DNA of 64,000 nucleotides from Gonocerus acuteangulatus (Eukaryota > Arthropoda > Insecta > Hemiptera > Coreidae): assembly GCA_946811695.1 (NCBI GenBank), contig OX328126.1, positions 5,168,962-5,232,961 of the forward strand, in the 5' to 3' direction. Every line of letters begins with the position of its first letter. The stretch's first letter is position 1. The notes under the pieces were generated by a model. It saw only the letters and a list, made by a program, of their open reading frames with translations, was not told the DNA's origin and did no database searches. Positions 31,357 to 43,768 of the stretch are shown here, piece after piece. The translations under genes and the position numbers were made by a program.

Positions 31357-32180
31357 ATATCCTATGTACATAAGGATATATCCTACGTATATAAGGACAT
31401 ATCCTATGTATGTTAGGATATATCCTATGTATATAAGGATATATCCTATGTATATAAGGATATATCCTATGTATATAAGGATATATCCTACGTATATAAG
31501 GACATATCCTACGTATATGAGGACATATCCTACGTATATAAGGACATATACTATGTATATAAGGATATATCCTATGTATATAAGGATATATCCTACGTAT
31601 ATAAGGACATATCCTACGTATATAAGGATATATCCTACGTACATAAGGATATATCCTATGTATATAAGGACATATCCTATGTATGTAAGGACATATCCTA
31701 TGTATATAAGGATATATCCTATGTATATAAGGATATATCCTACGTATATAAGGACATATCCTACGTATATAAGGATATATCCTACGTATATAAGGATATA
31801 TCCTATGTATATAAGGATATATCCTACGTATATAAGGATATATCCTATGTATATAAGGATATATCCTACGTATATAAGGATATATCCTATGTATATAAGG
31901 ATATATCCTACGTATATAAGGACATATCCTATATATATAAGAATATATCCTACGTATTAAAGGACATATCCTATGTATGTAAGGACATATCCTATGTATA
32001 TAAGGATATATCCTATGTATATAAGGATATATCCTACGTATATAAGGACATATCCTACGTATATAAGGATATATCCTACGTATATAAGGACATATCCTAT
32101 ATATATAAGGATATAGCCTACGTATATAAAAATATATCCTATGTATATAAGGATATATCCTATGTATATAAGGATATATC
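31352..32180. repeat. Minisatellite, about 39 x 21 bp
   Basis: Units of 21 bp: AAGGATATATCCTAYGTATAT plus variants (GATATATCC/GACATATCC). AGGATATATCCT is a 12-bp palindrome within each unit. 21 is divisible by three, so Tyr/Ile/Pro/Arg-repeat frames open on both strands; they are not genes. Confidence 0.95.
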
Positions 32181-32189
32181 AGGTTTAAG

Positions 32190-32633
32190 TGTAAACATCT
32201 CGACAATCAGAAATGTGCATAGTTTGTAAGCAATTCTGAGGATTTTATTTGACGCTGTAAAAACGATATTTTTGTAAAAATATACTTATACATTTTGTAT
32301 ACATGCTTTCTGCCTGTAAACCAAATACACACATCATATCGTCCGTACCAGGTCAAACTATGGAATATAAAAAACAAAACAAAAATTACGATATGAGGCT
32401 TTTTTTTTCTTTTTTTTTTCTTTTCAATTCAGTCCTATATAATAGACTACTAGAGTCCGAATAATAGAATTTGAGTATCTGTTTAAAGCTGGTTATTAAG
32501 GTAAATATTCGATGGGTTTGATACCCCAATACTACCAACCACTAGCGTTAGTGATTTCGGTGCCAATGATTATTGTATAATGAAAGGTGTTTCTCCAAAA
32601 AAGTTCATGAGTCTTAAAATCGTTTCAGATCAT
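32190..32633. other. Spacer with T-rich run
   Basis: T-rich run at 32399-32425; no gene seen. Confidence 0.4.
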
Positions 32634-32647
32634 CATATTTTTCCTAT

Positions 32648-32823
32648 TGAGAAGATATGGTCGACCGTTCGGAAGTAGGAAGCGTTGATCGTCGGGGTTT
32701 CGGTCAGTGTTCTTATTCAATAAAACACATTTTATTTGCTAAAATGTATATTTATTGCCACATTTATGCATACACTTATTTATGTATATATATATATCCT
32801 ATAAATATATATATATATGTATA

Positions 32824-32882
<59 letters not shown>

Positions 32883-33049
32883 ATCCTCTACTGTCCAGCC
32901 CTGCCCCATCCTTCCACTCTTCAGAAATGTTCTCTTCTTGAAACGGGACAGTTCTCAATCTTCTCAATAGGTATGTTACTATGACACTTGTACTGTATTC
33001 GCTTGGATACCATACACATGTATATTTATTTATATTGCTATTATTATAC

Positions 33050-33116
<67 letters not shown>

Positions 33117-33323
33117 TTTCAAGCATATAGGTACTCATATTTATGTTAATGTTTCTAGCCTTTTTTTTGTCCTTACCATTGTTATACCATATATGTTTTT
33201 ACAGCCCTGAAGATGGCTTGTATAGCAAGCCGAAACGTTGGCGGCAATAAATATACATTTTAGCAAATAAAATGTGTTTTATTGAATAAGAACACTGACC
33301 GAAACCCCGACGATCAACGCTTC
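32648..33323. mobile_element. Non-autonomous Penelope-like insertion, 14-bp target duplication
   Basis: Flanked by CATATTTTTCCTAT at 32634-32647 and 33324-33337. Inverted terminal segments of about 75 bp (GAAGCGTTGATCGTCGGGGT and its inverse, with AATAAAACACATTTTATTTG inside) surround two TA microsatellites (32784-32881 and 33049-33103). A hammerhead-like core lies at 33201-33243. No reverse transcriptase or GIY-YIG frame. Confidence 0.75.
33201..33243 (+). ncRNA. Hammerhead-ribozyme-like core
   Basis: CTGAAGA at 33207-33213, a perfect 6-bp stem II (GGCTTG..CAAGCC), GAAAC at 33232-33236, then GTT. Flanking GCC and GGC can pair as a short stem I. The cleavage triplet would be GTT. Confidence 0.6.
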
Positions 33324-33337
33324 CATATTTTTCCTAT

Positions 33338-34380
33338 GTTTGCAACGCCCCCGCAGCCAAACCCACCGCTACTTAGCCAGCTGACAAGTGGCACTGTTCT
33401 AGTTAAGACGAGTACAATCAATAGTGAAAAAATGAAGAATCTTAAAAATCGTTGCATTAAATGTACCACAAGTGTTAGTGATTGCGGTGTCACAACTAAA
33501 GGATTAAAATCGTCAACCTGCCAGAAGCGGTATTCCAAGCCGCATATGCTACTTACAAATCCGCTAATCTAGCTATCCAAGAGGACACGCGAAATTATGT
33601 TCATATTATTAATTTATTGTTTGGTTTCACAAACTGGTTTATATTATGAGCGATACTCATTATTCTATGAGTAATTATATTTCGCAGGATACCATCCTGG
33701 CATCTTCGATATCCTTAGTGCACCCAGGAAAATATTAAACCCAAACAAGATGGAAAACAGCTGGTCAATGAGACCTGATTTAACACCCAACACTAACTAA
33801 ATGAGCCAACAATTATCTAACAGAAGATACATTTCTCTTAAACGACAAAATAATACGGTTAGGAAATAAATGTAAGGTGGTGTAAGGCAATGAACTGTAC
33901 ATCTTTCGTAACCAACAAAGGTGTTTTAGAAATATAAAACTGTTATAAGGTCAAATACATAAAAACTTAATCCTCAAATAAAGATAAACAAAAAAAAAAA
34001 ACATAAACGGCTTAAAATTTATTTATTTATGGAGCTCCACAAAAGCAAGATCATTTGCTTGCAAGCTTTGTAAAAGTATATTCACTAAATGTAAACAAAT
34101 AGGTGTAAACAAAGTATTAAACTATAAAAATTAAACACAAGGGTACAAAGTATAAAAAATAAGAAAAAAACAATAACTGGCGTAGCATAATAACAAATAT
34201 TAGAGTATCTGATAGTTTATTTATAAACCATATCTATTCATATAATAAAATTCTAACGGATCGCTGTCTGTACATGGAAGATATATGGGAAAAATACAAT
34301 TGCGGGCCTTTATCAACGCAATAGTACCCAAAACAAGGGTTTTTAGAATTTTTGTCTGTATGTCTGCTGTCTGTCAGACA
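33338..34380. other. Spacer with A-rich patches
   Basis: A 96-codon frame at 33282-33572 overlaps the Penelope-like end and has no recognised family. 34010-34200 is A/T-rich and could be a LINE 3' end. Nothing firmer. Confidence 0.35.
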
Positions 34381-34910
34381 CTCTATACACACTAGGGTTT
34401 AACAATCCCTAAGGCGTCAGCTTAGTGGCTCTGTCAGGTGTTAGCAATCCTAGCAGCCTGTATGCTTCATCCCCGATGTCTATACCTCTATACACACCAC
34501 GGTTTAACAATCCCTAAGGCGTCAGCTTAGTGGCTCTGTCAGGTGTTAGCAATCCTAGCAGCCTGTATGCTTCATCCCCGATGGCTATACCTCTATACAC
34601 ACCACGGTTTAACAATCCCTAAGGCGTCAGCTTAGTGGCTCTGTCAGGTGTTAGCAATCCTAGCAGCCTGTATGCTTCATCCCCGATGTCTATACCTCTA
34701 TACACACCACGGTTTAACAATCCCTAAGGCGTCAGCTTAGTGGCTCTGTCAGGTGTTAGCAATCCTAGCAGCCTGTATGCTTCATCCCCGATGGCTAAAC
34801 CTCTATACACACTAGGGTTTAACAATCCCTACGGCGTCAGCTTAGTGGCTCTGTCAGGTGTTAGCAATCCTAGCAGCCTGTATGCTTCATCCCCGATGTC
34901 TATACCTCTA
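34381..34910. repeat. Tandem array, 5 x 105 bp, alternating variants
   Basis: Units carry GGTTTAACAATCCCTAAGGC and TAGCAATCCTAGCAGCCTG. The site GATGTCT/GATGGCT alternates strictly from unit to unit, suggesting amplification in 210-bp dimers. Confidence 0.93.
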
Positions 34911-35684
34911 ATATCGTCTATAGAGAAGCATTACTGTAAAGTAGATTTTTTTAAAATACCCATAAGTAAATGTAAAGAATCTAGTTGAAAACTTATTAAA
35001 TGTCTTACAATTTCGGCTCTAATGCGAATTTTTACAAAGCGGTCTCATTCATAGAAATCGGTGTTTCCATGGAGTAATTTTCGCTTTGGACACTAACAGT
35101 TTCCTGTTGTGGCGCCTTTGAGATTTCATATTACATTTGTAAACGAGTTAACATTTTTCCATAAATATTCATTGTTACTGTTGTAATAATTCCAAATGAC
35201 ACGAGGCGAGTCGGACTTTTTAACTCACGAGCTTTCTTGAGAATTGTGAGAGAATATAGCCCTTGCTGCGGTGTCAAACGCCCGATTTTTTTTTCGGCAC
35301 CAAATAAACTAATGATAATTTAGTTTCATTACGGATATCTTCATAGCCTAAATACACCAAGTTACAACTTGGCAAAAAAGAAAATTCGTTTAAAAGCTGC
35401 ATATACACATGAGGCTTTCTGGGTAATAACAATTTTTCACGAATACACTAAGCGGTATAAAATATTGTTTTACTTTCCACTAAAAACTGTGAGGTTTCTA
35501 CTCGCTGAGAAAGCAGTGTTTTGAGATCAGATCTATTAATCCAGTAGAAAGCAATATTTGAGGAGTATTCTACAACTAATTAGGTATGAAAAAATGTTAG
35601 TTGAAACGCCACTAAACACCTTCCGTTTTGCGTTTTTTCCCCTACCGGCACCACTATGCGGCACTCCAATAAATAAATCAATTT
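34911..35684. other. Spacer
   Basis: No gene. A fragment CGAGTCGGACTTTTTAACTC near 35207 resembles the R1 head. Confidence 0.35.
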
Positions 35685-36136
35685 ATATGAGCTTCCCATA
35701 AAACCCTAATTGAACCCTTTTCTACACCTCGGAGCCTTGAATATGAGCTTCCCATAAAACCCTAATTGAACCCTTTTCTACACCTCGGAGCCTTCAATAT
35801 GAGCTTCCCATAAAACCCTAATTGAACCCTTTTCTACACCTCGGAGCCTTGAATATGAGCTTCCCATAAAACCCTAATTGAACCCTTTTCTACACCTCGG
35901 AGCCTTGAATATGAGCTTCCCATAAAACCCTAATTGAACCCTTTTCTACACCTCGGAGCCTTGAATATGAGCTTCCCATAAAACCCTAATTGAACCCCTT
36001 TTCTACACCACGGAGCCTTGAATATGAGCTTCCCATAAAACCCTAATTGAACCCCTTCTCTACACCTCGGAGCCTTGAATATGAGCTTCCCATAAAACCC
36101 TAATTGAACCCTTTTCTACACCTCGGAGCCTTGAAT
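35685..36136. repeat. Minisatellite, 8 x 56 bp
   Basis: Units with ATGAGCTTCCCATAAAACCC and CTACACCTCGGAGCCTTGA; only three or four point differences in all. Confidence 0.94.
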
Positions 36137-36699
36137 AAAAACTAAACAAATACTAACAGGTTTAGAGATAAAGCGAGAAAATCCCTGAGTGATATTAAAT
36201 TCGAGCGAAACCTGTTGCTTCCTTTAGCACGATATAAAGTTGCGAAACGCCACAAGAATTTCCAGGGATTATTATTTTTCCAGACAGCAACTTCCTGAGT
36301 AATTGCTAAAATAGTAATATCCTCCTTTTTCTTTTTCCATTCCAAGTCCTCTATAATTATCATCTCACACGCCAACTCGAGAATATAAATCTTGTGAAGG
36401 GTTCTTACTTTTTCTCAGCTATGAATCAAATCTGAATAACTTTGCATGATGCATAATAACACTTGCAGAATTTCATTAGATTTCTAAGGTGCTTCGTACA
36501 ATGATTAAAATTTTTTAATAAACAATTACTAGATGCCTCATTCTATTTATTACCTTTTAAAAAATATATTATTAGATTAAATATTATCAAGTTATCCCAT
36601 TTGTAATTTCAGTTTTCAATATTCTGTCTATTTATGGTTCCTCTTTTTTGTTTTGGAATGATCAAAAACGCCAAACTCGAAGGGAATTATTAAACTTTA
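36137..36699. other. AT-rich spacer
   Basis: Nothing recognised. Confidence 0.4.
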
Positions 36700-37030
36700 T
36701 AAAGGTTTAAGCACTTATTTCTTCGATTTTTTCGCGGTCTGGGTTGAGCACTGACCCAATCGATAATTGCTTCAGAACCTAGTTGAGAGTTTAGTAAGCA
36801 TTCGAATGGTCACCATCCACTTACTACGATTTTATAAACGTTTTCGAGATATTTAGGGAAAATTATACAGATCCGAATACTTTTCATGTCCACGTATAAA
36901 CTTTTTTTTTTTTTTTTTTCGAATACCTACTTGACGCCAAATGTTTACAAAATTTAAACATGTTAGTTTAGGTCAATTTCAAATATGTAGAAGACATTTC
37001 AATCGAATCCCATGATTCTAAGTACCCACA

Positions 37031-37071
<41 letters not shown>

Positions 37072-37210
37072 AGAGTAACAAAAACATTTGTTCTACTTTT
37101 CTCAAAAACCATTACAGACACCGCTGTAAAAATGGTTTCATTCGTACTTCTATGTTCAGAAACCAATAAAACGAGTACCTGCAGTTCGAGTAATGTTTTC
37201 TTTTTTTTTC
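36700..37210 (+). mobile_element. R1 interspersed repeat, diverged partial copy
   Basis: Shares TTTAAGCACTTATTTCTTCG, CGTTTTCGAGATATTTAGGG and ATAAAACGAGTACCTGCAG with the R1 body. A poly(A) tract of about 37 bp interrupts it at 37031-37067. It stops before the TA part. Confidence 0.65.
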
Positions 37211-37508
37211 CTTGAAGTTTAAAGGCTAGTCAACCACTATTGGGTCATTTGTGCCTCCTGGTCGGTCTGTTGGTAGTATCGAAAGCGGAAACCGAGCCCG
37301 ACGGCCAGCTGGAGGCGGACCCAGCCAAGGTCGAGTAGAGTCCCCCGTGCCAGTTCTACCTTAGTGGCCCGCATCTGGTGACTGGCTGCTAGGTCTATGA
37401 TAGAAGGTGTGCTTGCTGGTGCCAGGGCAACCAAACCTTCACAGACCGCATGGGGGGGGCACGTGAGTAATGTTTTCAACATTATAAGTCCCAAAAATAT
37501 CCGCGGTT

Positions 37509-37511
<3 letters not shown>

Positions 37512-37591
<80 letters not shown>
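37512..37591. repeat. (TA)n(TG)n microsatellite
   Basis: Compound dinucleotide run followed by TCTTTCGCGCCCCAAAAATG, which resembles R1 sequence. Confidence 0.9.
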
Positions 37592-37599
37592 CTTTCGCG

Positions 37600-38540
37600 C
37601 CCCAAAAATGATCTGATTTTGGTCAAAAAATGATTCATTATACGCTGCCTGATTTAGAAGGTCCAGTTTGTATAAGCAGCTGAATTAGCATACCAAAGCA
37701 CTGTAGTCAGAAATTCGCACACAAAAATTCTAGTGATTACAGTATTCGCTTCTAGGTACGCTTTTTTATTTCTTGAATGAAGTCTAGATTAGATTTAAAA
37801 CATTCTTAAGTAGTAAGTATTAATGAAATAGTTTTACTTTGGGGATTATAATAAATTCAAATTCGGCGAGAGTGTCGTCAATCACCCGGAAGTGAGCTAA
37901 AGTCGCATTGAGAAAGCAAGAAACGTGTCGAGGAACAGGAAATGGTTATATTGGCCAGTACCGCTGTGAGTTATTGACTCGGCTCCAAGTTTGTTCGAGA
38001 TAAAGTAGAAACCCAAGTACTGGAGGGGGGGGGGGCGAGTATAGGGGAGGGGGTGTGGGAGGAAACTTTGGACAAATGCGAGTTGAGCAGAGCAACAAAT
38101 GGCGCAGTTTTACCGAACCCTACCTTCCTTCATTTTCCTTAAAATCCATTTCAATACTCGCATAAATTTCATTTTTCTGAGAAATATCTTCAGAAATTTT
38201 ATTATTGGAATCCATGATCGAGTATTTGTAATGACCTGAATCGGGGCGTTCATTTTGTAAAAATATTACTTCCAATTGAAAAATTTTACTTTTCATGAGG
38301 ACGTTATTATCGAACCCTTAAAAATCAATCAATTGATTGAATAATATTAATTTCTTTCAAAAGAAAAATGCTTTATTTTAAAACAAAAAGTCTAGTTGCC
38401 CAACTAAATTAGTTCGCTTGCTATACAACGACTTATAAATCAACCAGAAAATGCAGACATTATAGGAATTGCCTATACAATTTGGTATTTCCTTTACATA
38501 TCCTTCAACATTTTGTAAAATTCTACAGAGCTTAGCCCTT
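37600..38540. other. Spacer with G-rich runs
   Basis: 38022-38065 holds several long G-runs that could form a quadruplex. No gene recognised. Confidence 0.4.
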
Positions 38541-38544
38541 CAAA

Positions 38545-39094
38545 CGCTCTGAGCACATATGCGGGAGTGAAAAGCGTGTCTCGAGCGCTTTAGGGGCATA
38601 TATGCGGACGTCAAAAGCAGTGCCTCAAGCGCTCTAGATGCATATATGCGGCCGTGAAAAACTGTGCCCCTAGTACTCTAGACGCATATATGCGGCCGTG
38701 AAAACCTGTGCCCCTAGTGCTCTAGACGCATATATGCGGCCGTGAAAAGCTGTGCCCCTTGTGCTCTAGGCGCATATATGCGGCCGTGAAAAGCTGTGCA
38801 CCTAGTGCTCTAGACGCATATATGCGGCCGTGATAAGCTGTGCCCCTAGTGCTCTAGACGAATATGTGCGGCCGTGAAAAGCTGTGCACCTAGTGCTCTA
38901 GACGCATATATGCGGCCGTGATAAGCTGTGCCCCTAGTGCTCTAGACGCATATGTGCGGCCTTGAAAAGCTGTGCCCCTAGTGGTCTAGACGCATATATG
39001 TGGCCGTGAAAAGCAGTGCCCCCACCGATCTAGACGCACATACGCGGCCGTGAAAAGCAGTGCCCCCACCGATCTAGACGCATATATGCGCTTT
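38545..39094. repeat. Minisatellite, about 12 x 44 bp
   Basis: Units carry the 12-bp palindrome CGCATATATGCG and GAAAAGCTGTGCCCCTAGTG. Units at both edges are more diverged than central ones, as expected from internal homogenisation. Confidence 0.93.
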
Positions 39095-39234
39095 GGGTTT
39101 TGAACTTGCCAGGTACGTCTAGAATTATAGTTTCTCGCATTCCTTCCCTCCATAAATGTTCAATGATCGAAATGGCTTACAAAGATATGACAAATTTATT
39201 TTTACAACAACTGTAAGACAGGAAATCTGGTACA

Positions 39235-39365
39235 GAAGGAACGAGAAGGGCCGGCAAGACCAGGAGCGCTGCGATCTTATCCCACAGTTACGGTGTAAGT
39301 AGACCTAGCCCATCCTTCACAGCTGTGGAGATACTAGACCCGCCCGACAATTAGGGGTTATAAGG
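39235..39365 (-). mobile_element. Unnamed interspersed repeat, inverse of 22095-22265
   Basis: Shares GGTGTAAGTAGACCTAGCCC and CCCGACAATTAG with the inverse of the other copy. Confidence 0.65.
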
Positions 39366-39554
39366 TTAAAAAAAAACAAAAAAAACCAACACTAAAATGT
39401 GATAGCTTTAGCGAATGAATGAGGACACTCAAGTTTTTGTCTTGTCTTTGTTTCTTTGATAGTTTTGATTTTATCGCATTTTATTTACACGTGTATATTT
39501 AATTTACACTTTTTCTAACGTGACATTAATTTCCTCGGTTTTCCTGCATTTTAG

Positions 39555-39691
39555 CATAAATCATGCTTTAGCGATGACTAAACTGAAAAAAACCCGTTTC
39601 CCCTGGCGTGGTAGCCATGTACGAAAAATAAGACTATATATTATACAGTACATTACATAGGTTTGTCGGGTGGAGCTAAAGCATATTTATG
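39555..39691. mobile_element. MITE M1, short copy
   Basis: CATAAATCATGCTTTAGC at the left and GCTAAAGCATATTTATG at the right. 137 bp; lacks most of the GTGTCCGCTGGCG subrepeats. Confidence 0.75.
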
Positions 39692-39794
39692 TTCCTGAAT
39701 TTGAGCAGAAGGCTCTAAACGGAATTAATTTGATCTTGTTGTTTATTCGTTAATATTCATTTTCTTTCTCTTTCCTTGGCAGAATATCAATGAA

Positions 39795-39900
39795 TAAAAG
39801 TCCAAATTAACATTCCAGTGAATTTATTAAAAAAAAAGCATGTTTCGCATCCTCCGATGTCTTTTCAGGAGCATAAATTCTATGTACAACCTGAGTTTCA
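39795..39900 (-). mobile_element. Penelope-type terminal fragment with decayed hammerhead-like core
   Basis: The minus strand has CTGAAAAG, a CATC..GATG stem, then GAAACATGC (39842-39868). The box has lost the G of CUGANGA, so it should be inactive. Confidence 0.4.
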
Positions 39901-40059
39901 TTAGCCTTTACATAGTACATAGCCACCTGGACGATACATAAGAAGCTATTTTTAATAAACTGACTACTATATTATTTAGAATTTTATTCAAATACCCTCC
40001 TACCTACAAGACAAAATTGTAGATGATTTTTATTATTATTAATTTTAATATTGGAGGCC

Positions 40060-40200
40060 CGGAGGCCCTAAGTATTAAGGCGTGAGCACTTAACACTTCC
40101 TGCCAAAGGTCGTGGGTTCGATTCCCACTATTAGCCCTATCCTGGCTAGAAAAGGGTGATAACCTATAGAATACCTGCCCTAAAATTCTTAGTTAATAAT
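40060..40200 (+). mobile_element. tRNA-like SINE
   Basis: A box-B-like GTGGGTTCGATTCCCAC at about 40111-40127 ends the head. The body TATCCTGGCTAGAAAAGGGT and GATAACCTATAGAA continues to CCCTAAAATTCTTAGTTAAT. This body is the parent-like sequence for the 38-bp array at 49905-50540 and is shared with the 5S SINE at 49353-49547. Confidence 0.7.
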
Positions 40201-40408
40201 AATGGTCGTTAAAGTTAAAATAAATAAATAGTTTTAATATGAATTTATTTAAATATAAGTCTCTATGTTTAAAAGCTAAAGTTCCCATAAGGCCTTTTAA
40301 ATATAAAAATCTCATTCGTTTTGTTTCAAAATTTATTAATTTATTTGGCCCAGTATGTTTTTATTAACAATTAGTGAATAACAATGTTTTAAATTTTCAA
40401 ATACAACA

Positions 40409-41309
40409 TAGTCCGAGAGCCAGCAACGCACTTTTCATGAAGTGTTTTATGCATCCTGAAATTTAGCTATAATATACCTTTTAGGTAGATAAGAAGGTAT
40501 ATATGTGTTTCCTGGACATACCTTGGAACACCAGGTACTGCGCATAGGGGAAAGGTGCAAAACAATATTGCAAATAGAGTTTTATTTAGAAGGCAACTAT
40601 CTTTAATGTAAAATTAAGACAATTTTACAATGAATAATAAATATGGCAGACACTTTTGAGGCGTATAACACGTAAAAAAAAAATTAATTGTTTTTATTCT
40701 AATATAAAATGAAAGTTTTGTTTTCGCTGCCATTAAAACCGGAACAGCTGTACAAGATCATGTGCGCAAGAACCAATGAGAGCACAGAAAACAACCAACA
40801 CTGCGCAGTCGTGTCATACACTTTTACTGTTACGCGCAGTGTATTCCAGTCTATCATAAGCAACATTTATTTTCATGTTTCCTGATAATTAAACCCCACA
40901 AAAGTGTCTGCCCTTTTGCAATTATTTTCAAATATGTTTATTGAAGACGCTGTTTAATTCGCAGCGTGAATAAAGCATTTCATTAATTATTAAAAATAAA
41001 AACTAGGTACTTAGTTTTTTTTTTATTATTATCATTTTAACCCCCTTAAAAGTGCCTGCCTTATTTATTATTAATTTGAAAATTGCCTAAATTTGCCATT
41101 TATTTCATTAATAATAGTTGGCTTCTGAATAAAACTCTACTTTTAGGCAATATTGTTTTACACCTTTCCCCTATGCGCAGTACCTGGTGTTCCAAGGTAT
41201 GTCCAGTAAACACATATATACCTTCTTATCTACCCAAGAGGTATATTATAGCAAAATTTCTGGGTGCATAAAACACTTCATGAAAAGTGCGTTGCTGGCT
41301 CTCGGACTA
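40409..41309. mobile_element. MITE M2, copy 2 (901 bp)
   Basis: Termini TAGTCCGAGAGCCAGCAACG and CGTTGCTGGCTCTCGGACTA are exact inverses; TIRs of about 190 bp as in copy 1. Flanked by ACA on both sides (40406-40408 and 41310-41312). Non-coding. Confidence 0.88.
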
Positions 41310-42060
41310 ACATGTTATACATCTGAATTGAATTACACATGTCAGAACCAACAATCTTCAATATTATTTATTTTCTAGCGCTATATTTGACTAGATTTCT
41401 CAATTTCTGAAGTGTTACAACTTAGTTTGGGGTAATTCCCAACATAAAGACGGGTACTTAATAAAAATAATTGAACAAATGGAGGTACAAAGCTATTCCG
41501 AAGTAATGATAGCCTTTGAAGAACACAGCTGATGAAATGGATATAAGTGACCTAGCTAGTATTGTGATAATAACCACTATACCTGTGTGGTCACGCGAAC
41601 CATCCAAGCTTCGTTTCTACACGGTACTGAGAGATCAAACCATCCAAGCTTCGTTTCTACACGGTACTGATAGATCAAACCATCCAAGCTTCGTTTCTAC
41701 ACGGTACTAATAGATCAAACGGAAATAATCTCGCCGACAACTTCACATAGATGTATTCGCGCTAAATTATCACACAAAAATTAATATCTGTCTCACAGGA
41801 TGTGTAATCTTAGCACATTCCCTCTGAAAGGCATACAAATAAGTGTTTTTTTTGTTTTGACCCATTCAGGGAAGTAATCCCACTTATTCGTTAACCCAAT
41901 TGCTGCACTGATTACGGCAAAATTTGGCAAAAAAGTACACTGTTAAAATCAAAAGGACAATCATTCGAGCCAGAATAATGGGGCCCCGTGAAAACACCTT
42001 TTTGTCAAAATCTATGGGTAAAAAGTATATCATGGTTTTGTGTGACAAGGCATTTATGTA
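41310..42060. other. Spacer with short array
   Basis: Three 40-bp units (CCATCCAAGCTTCGTTTCTA) at 41597-41720. Nothing else recognised. Confidence 0.5.
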
Positions 42061-42099
42061 CATTTAAAAAAAAAAAAAAAAAATCAGTTTCATGTGGGT

Positions 42100-42270
42100 T
42101 CATTCGATATCCTCTATTATTCAATAAGCTTTTATTTGTCCTATACTTTCCACGTTTTCTTGACGCCTCTTCAGGAGCACTAGGTTTTGACGATAGCCAT
42201 CATCGCTACAAGATGGAAGTTAATACAAATATTTCTTATTTTAGAGCGCATTTATTTCTAGTCCATTGAC
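42100..42270 (-). mobile_element. Penelope-type terminal fragment, degenerate core
   Basis: The minus strand has CTGAAGA (42168-42174), then a shortened stem region and GAAAACGTGG. Stem II is lost. Confidence 0.3.
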
Positions 42271-42334
42271 ACATGGATATTTACAGGGTTATTAAACCCC
42301 AGAATTTGTTTATGTCAGTGTTTCATATTATTGC

Positions 42335-42433
42335 TTTTAATAAGGTTGATCTCATGAAACAATCCGGAAGTGCCGACTAGAAAATTTCGCGTTTCAGAAC
42401 CCCTAGAGACGGAAAATAACGGTGGTTCAAATT

Positions 42434-42474
<41 letters not shown>

Positions 42475-43768
42475 CTGTTCGCGGATTTCTGGCGTCCCTA
42501 AAGGTCCGATTCTGATGAAATTTGGTACAAAAATCCGTCGTCCAATTTGAAAGGTCAAGTTCGTTAACCAGCAAAATCCTCCCACTGGAAGATGGCGTTT
42601 GGGGCGAAATTCGCTCGCAAAAAAATCGTAACGCTTACGTTTTTGAGTTCATATTCTTGTAAGTACTCGTTTTATAGGCTTCTTGGGCTAGTAAAACGTA
42701 CGAAATGATTTTCAAGGCGATAGCTTTAACCGTTTTCGAGAAAATTGGAAAAATAGTTTTTGAAAGCCGTTTTGTGTTTGGGTACTTAGAATCATGGGAT
42801 TCAGTTGAAACATTTTTTGCATGTTTGAATTTCTTCAAAACTAACATGTTAAACTTTTGGTTACGTTTGGAGTTAAGGAAGGGTTAGAATAAAATATTTT
42901 ATGAACAGACATGAAAAGTTTTGGGAACTTCGTATAATTTCATTAATATCTCGAACATGGTTGGAAAATCGTGATAAGTGAATAAAAATTATTTGAAAGC
43001 TTTATAAATTCTTTACAAAAAAGATTCTAAAACAATTTTTGATTAGGTGATGTCAATCGGAGAAATAAGTGCTTAAACTTTGAAGTAATTGATTTCGTTT
43101 ATTCGAACTTTTTTTTTGTCTGTTTTTATTGCTCGTAAAAGGTTGAAAATCTTGGTAAACGGAAGAATACCATTAGAAAGCTTACTAAATGCTCTACAAA
43201 AAAGGTTCCGATGGAAGTTTTGATTAGGCGATGTAAATCGGAGAAATAAGTCCTTAAAACTTTAAAGTAATTGATTTTGCTTATTCGAACTGTTCTTTTT
43301 GTCTGTTTTTATTCCTTTTTATTTTTTAATTGCTTATAGTTGGATAATGTATTTGATAATAAAACAGATTAGGTAAAATAAGAAAAACAATTCATTGGTA
43401 GAAATATAGCTTGCCAAGAGAAAGAGATTCGATGACGTCTTTTGAATATTTTCAATTGCCTTCAAGCTGATGTTTTTTTTTATTTTATTTTTTAATTGAT
43501 TTTATTTGTAGAATTATTACTATAGTAAAAGAACACAGGAATATGTGAAAAAATTTGATATTTTCCAATTCATTGAAACGTATATAATGAAGTATCGGTA
43601 GAAGAGGATTCTAGGGTCTGGCGGACCCGACCCCAATTATCCATAAAACCCTTTGAACAAAGGCCGAGGAAAATATTATCTGTTTCTATTCTAAGCTTTT
43701 CAAATGAAAATAGGGATATGAACAGGAACCGCGCTAAGATGATGCAGTTCCTGCGAGTCGGACTATTT
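42335..43768 (-). mobile_element. R1 interspersed repeat, near full-length copy
   Basis: Inverse of the 22975-24165 layout: tail (AAGGTTGATCTCATGAAACA), (AT)n at 42437-42471, GGCGTTTGGGGCGAAATTCG, body, and head at CGCGCTAAGATGATGCAGTT, CGAGTCGGAC (43767). The part around 43130-43270 is duplicated relative to the other copies. Confidence 0.8.

Noticed and set aside
31277..32206. Tyr/Ile/Pro/Arg repeat protein of 309 codons
   Set aside because: Product of the 21-bp array, with equivalent frames on the other strand.
38022..38065. Regulatory G-quadruplex
   Set aside because: The G-runs are long, but there is no gene or promoter nearby to give it a role.
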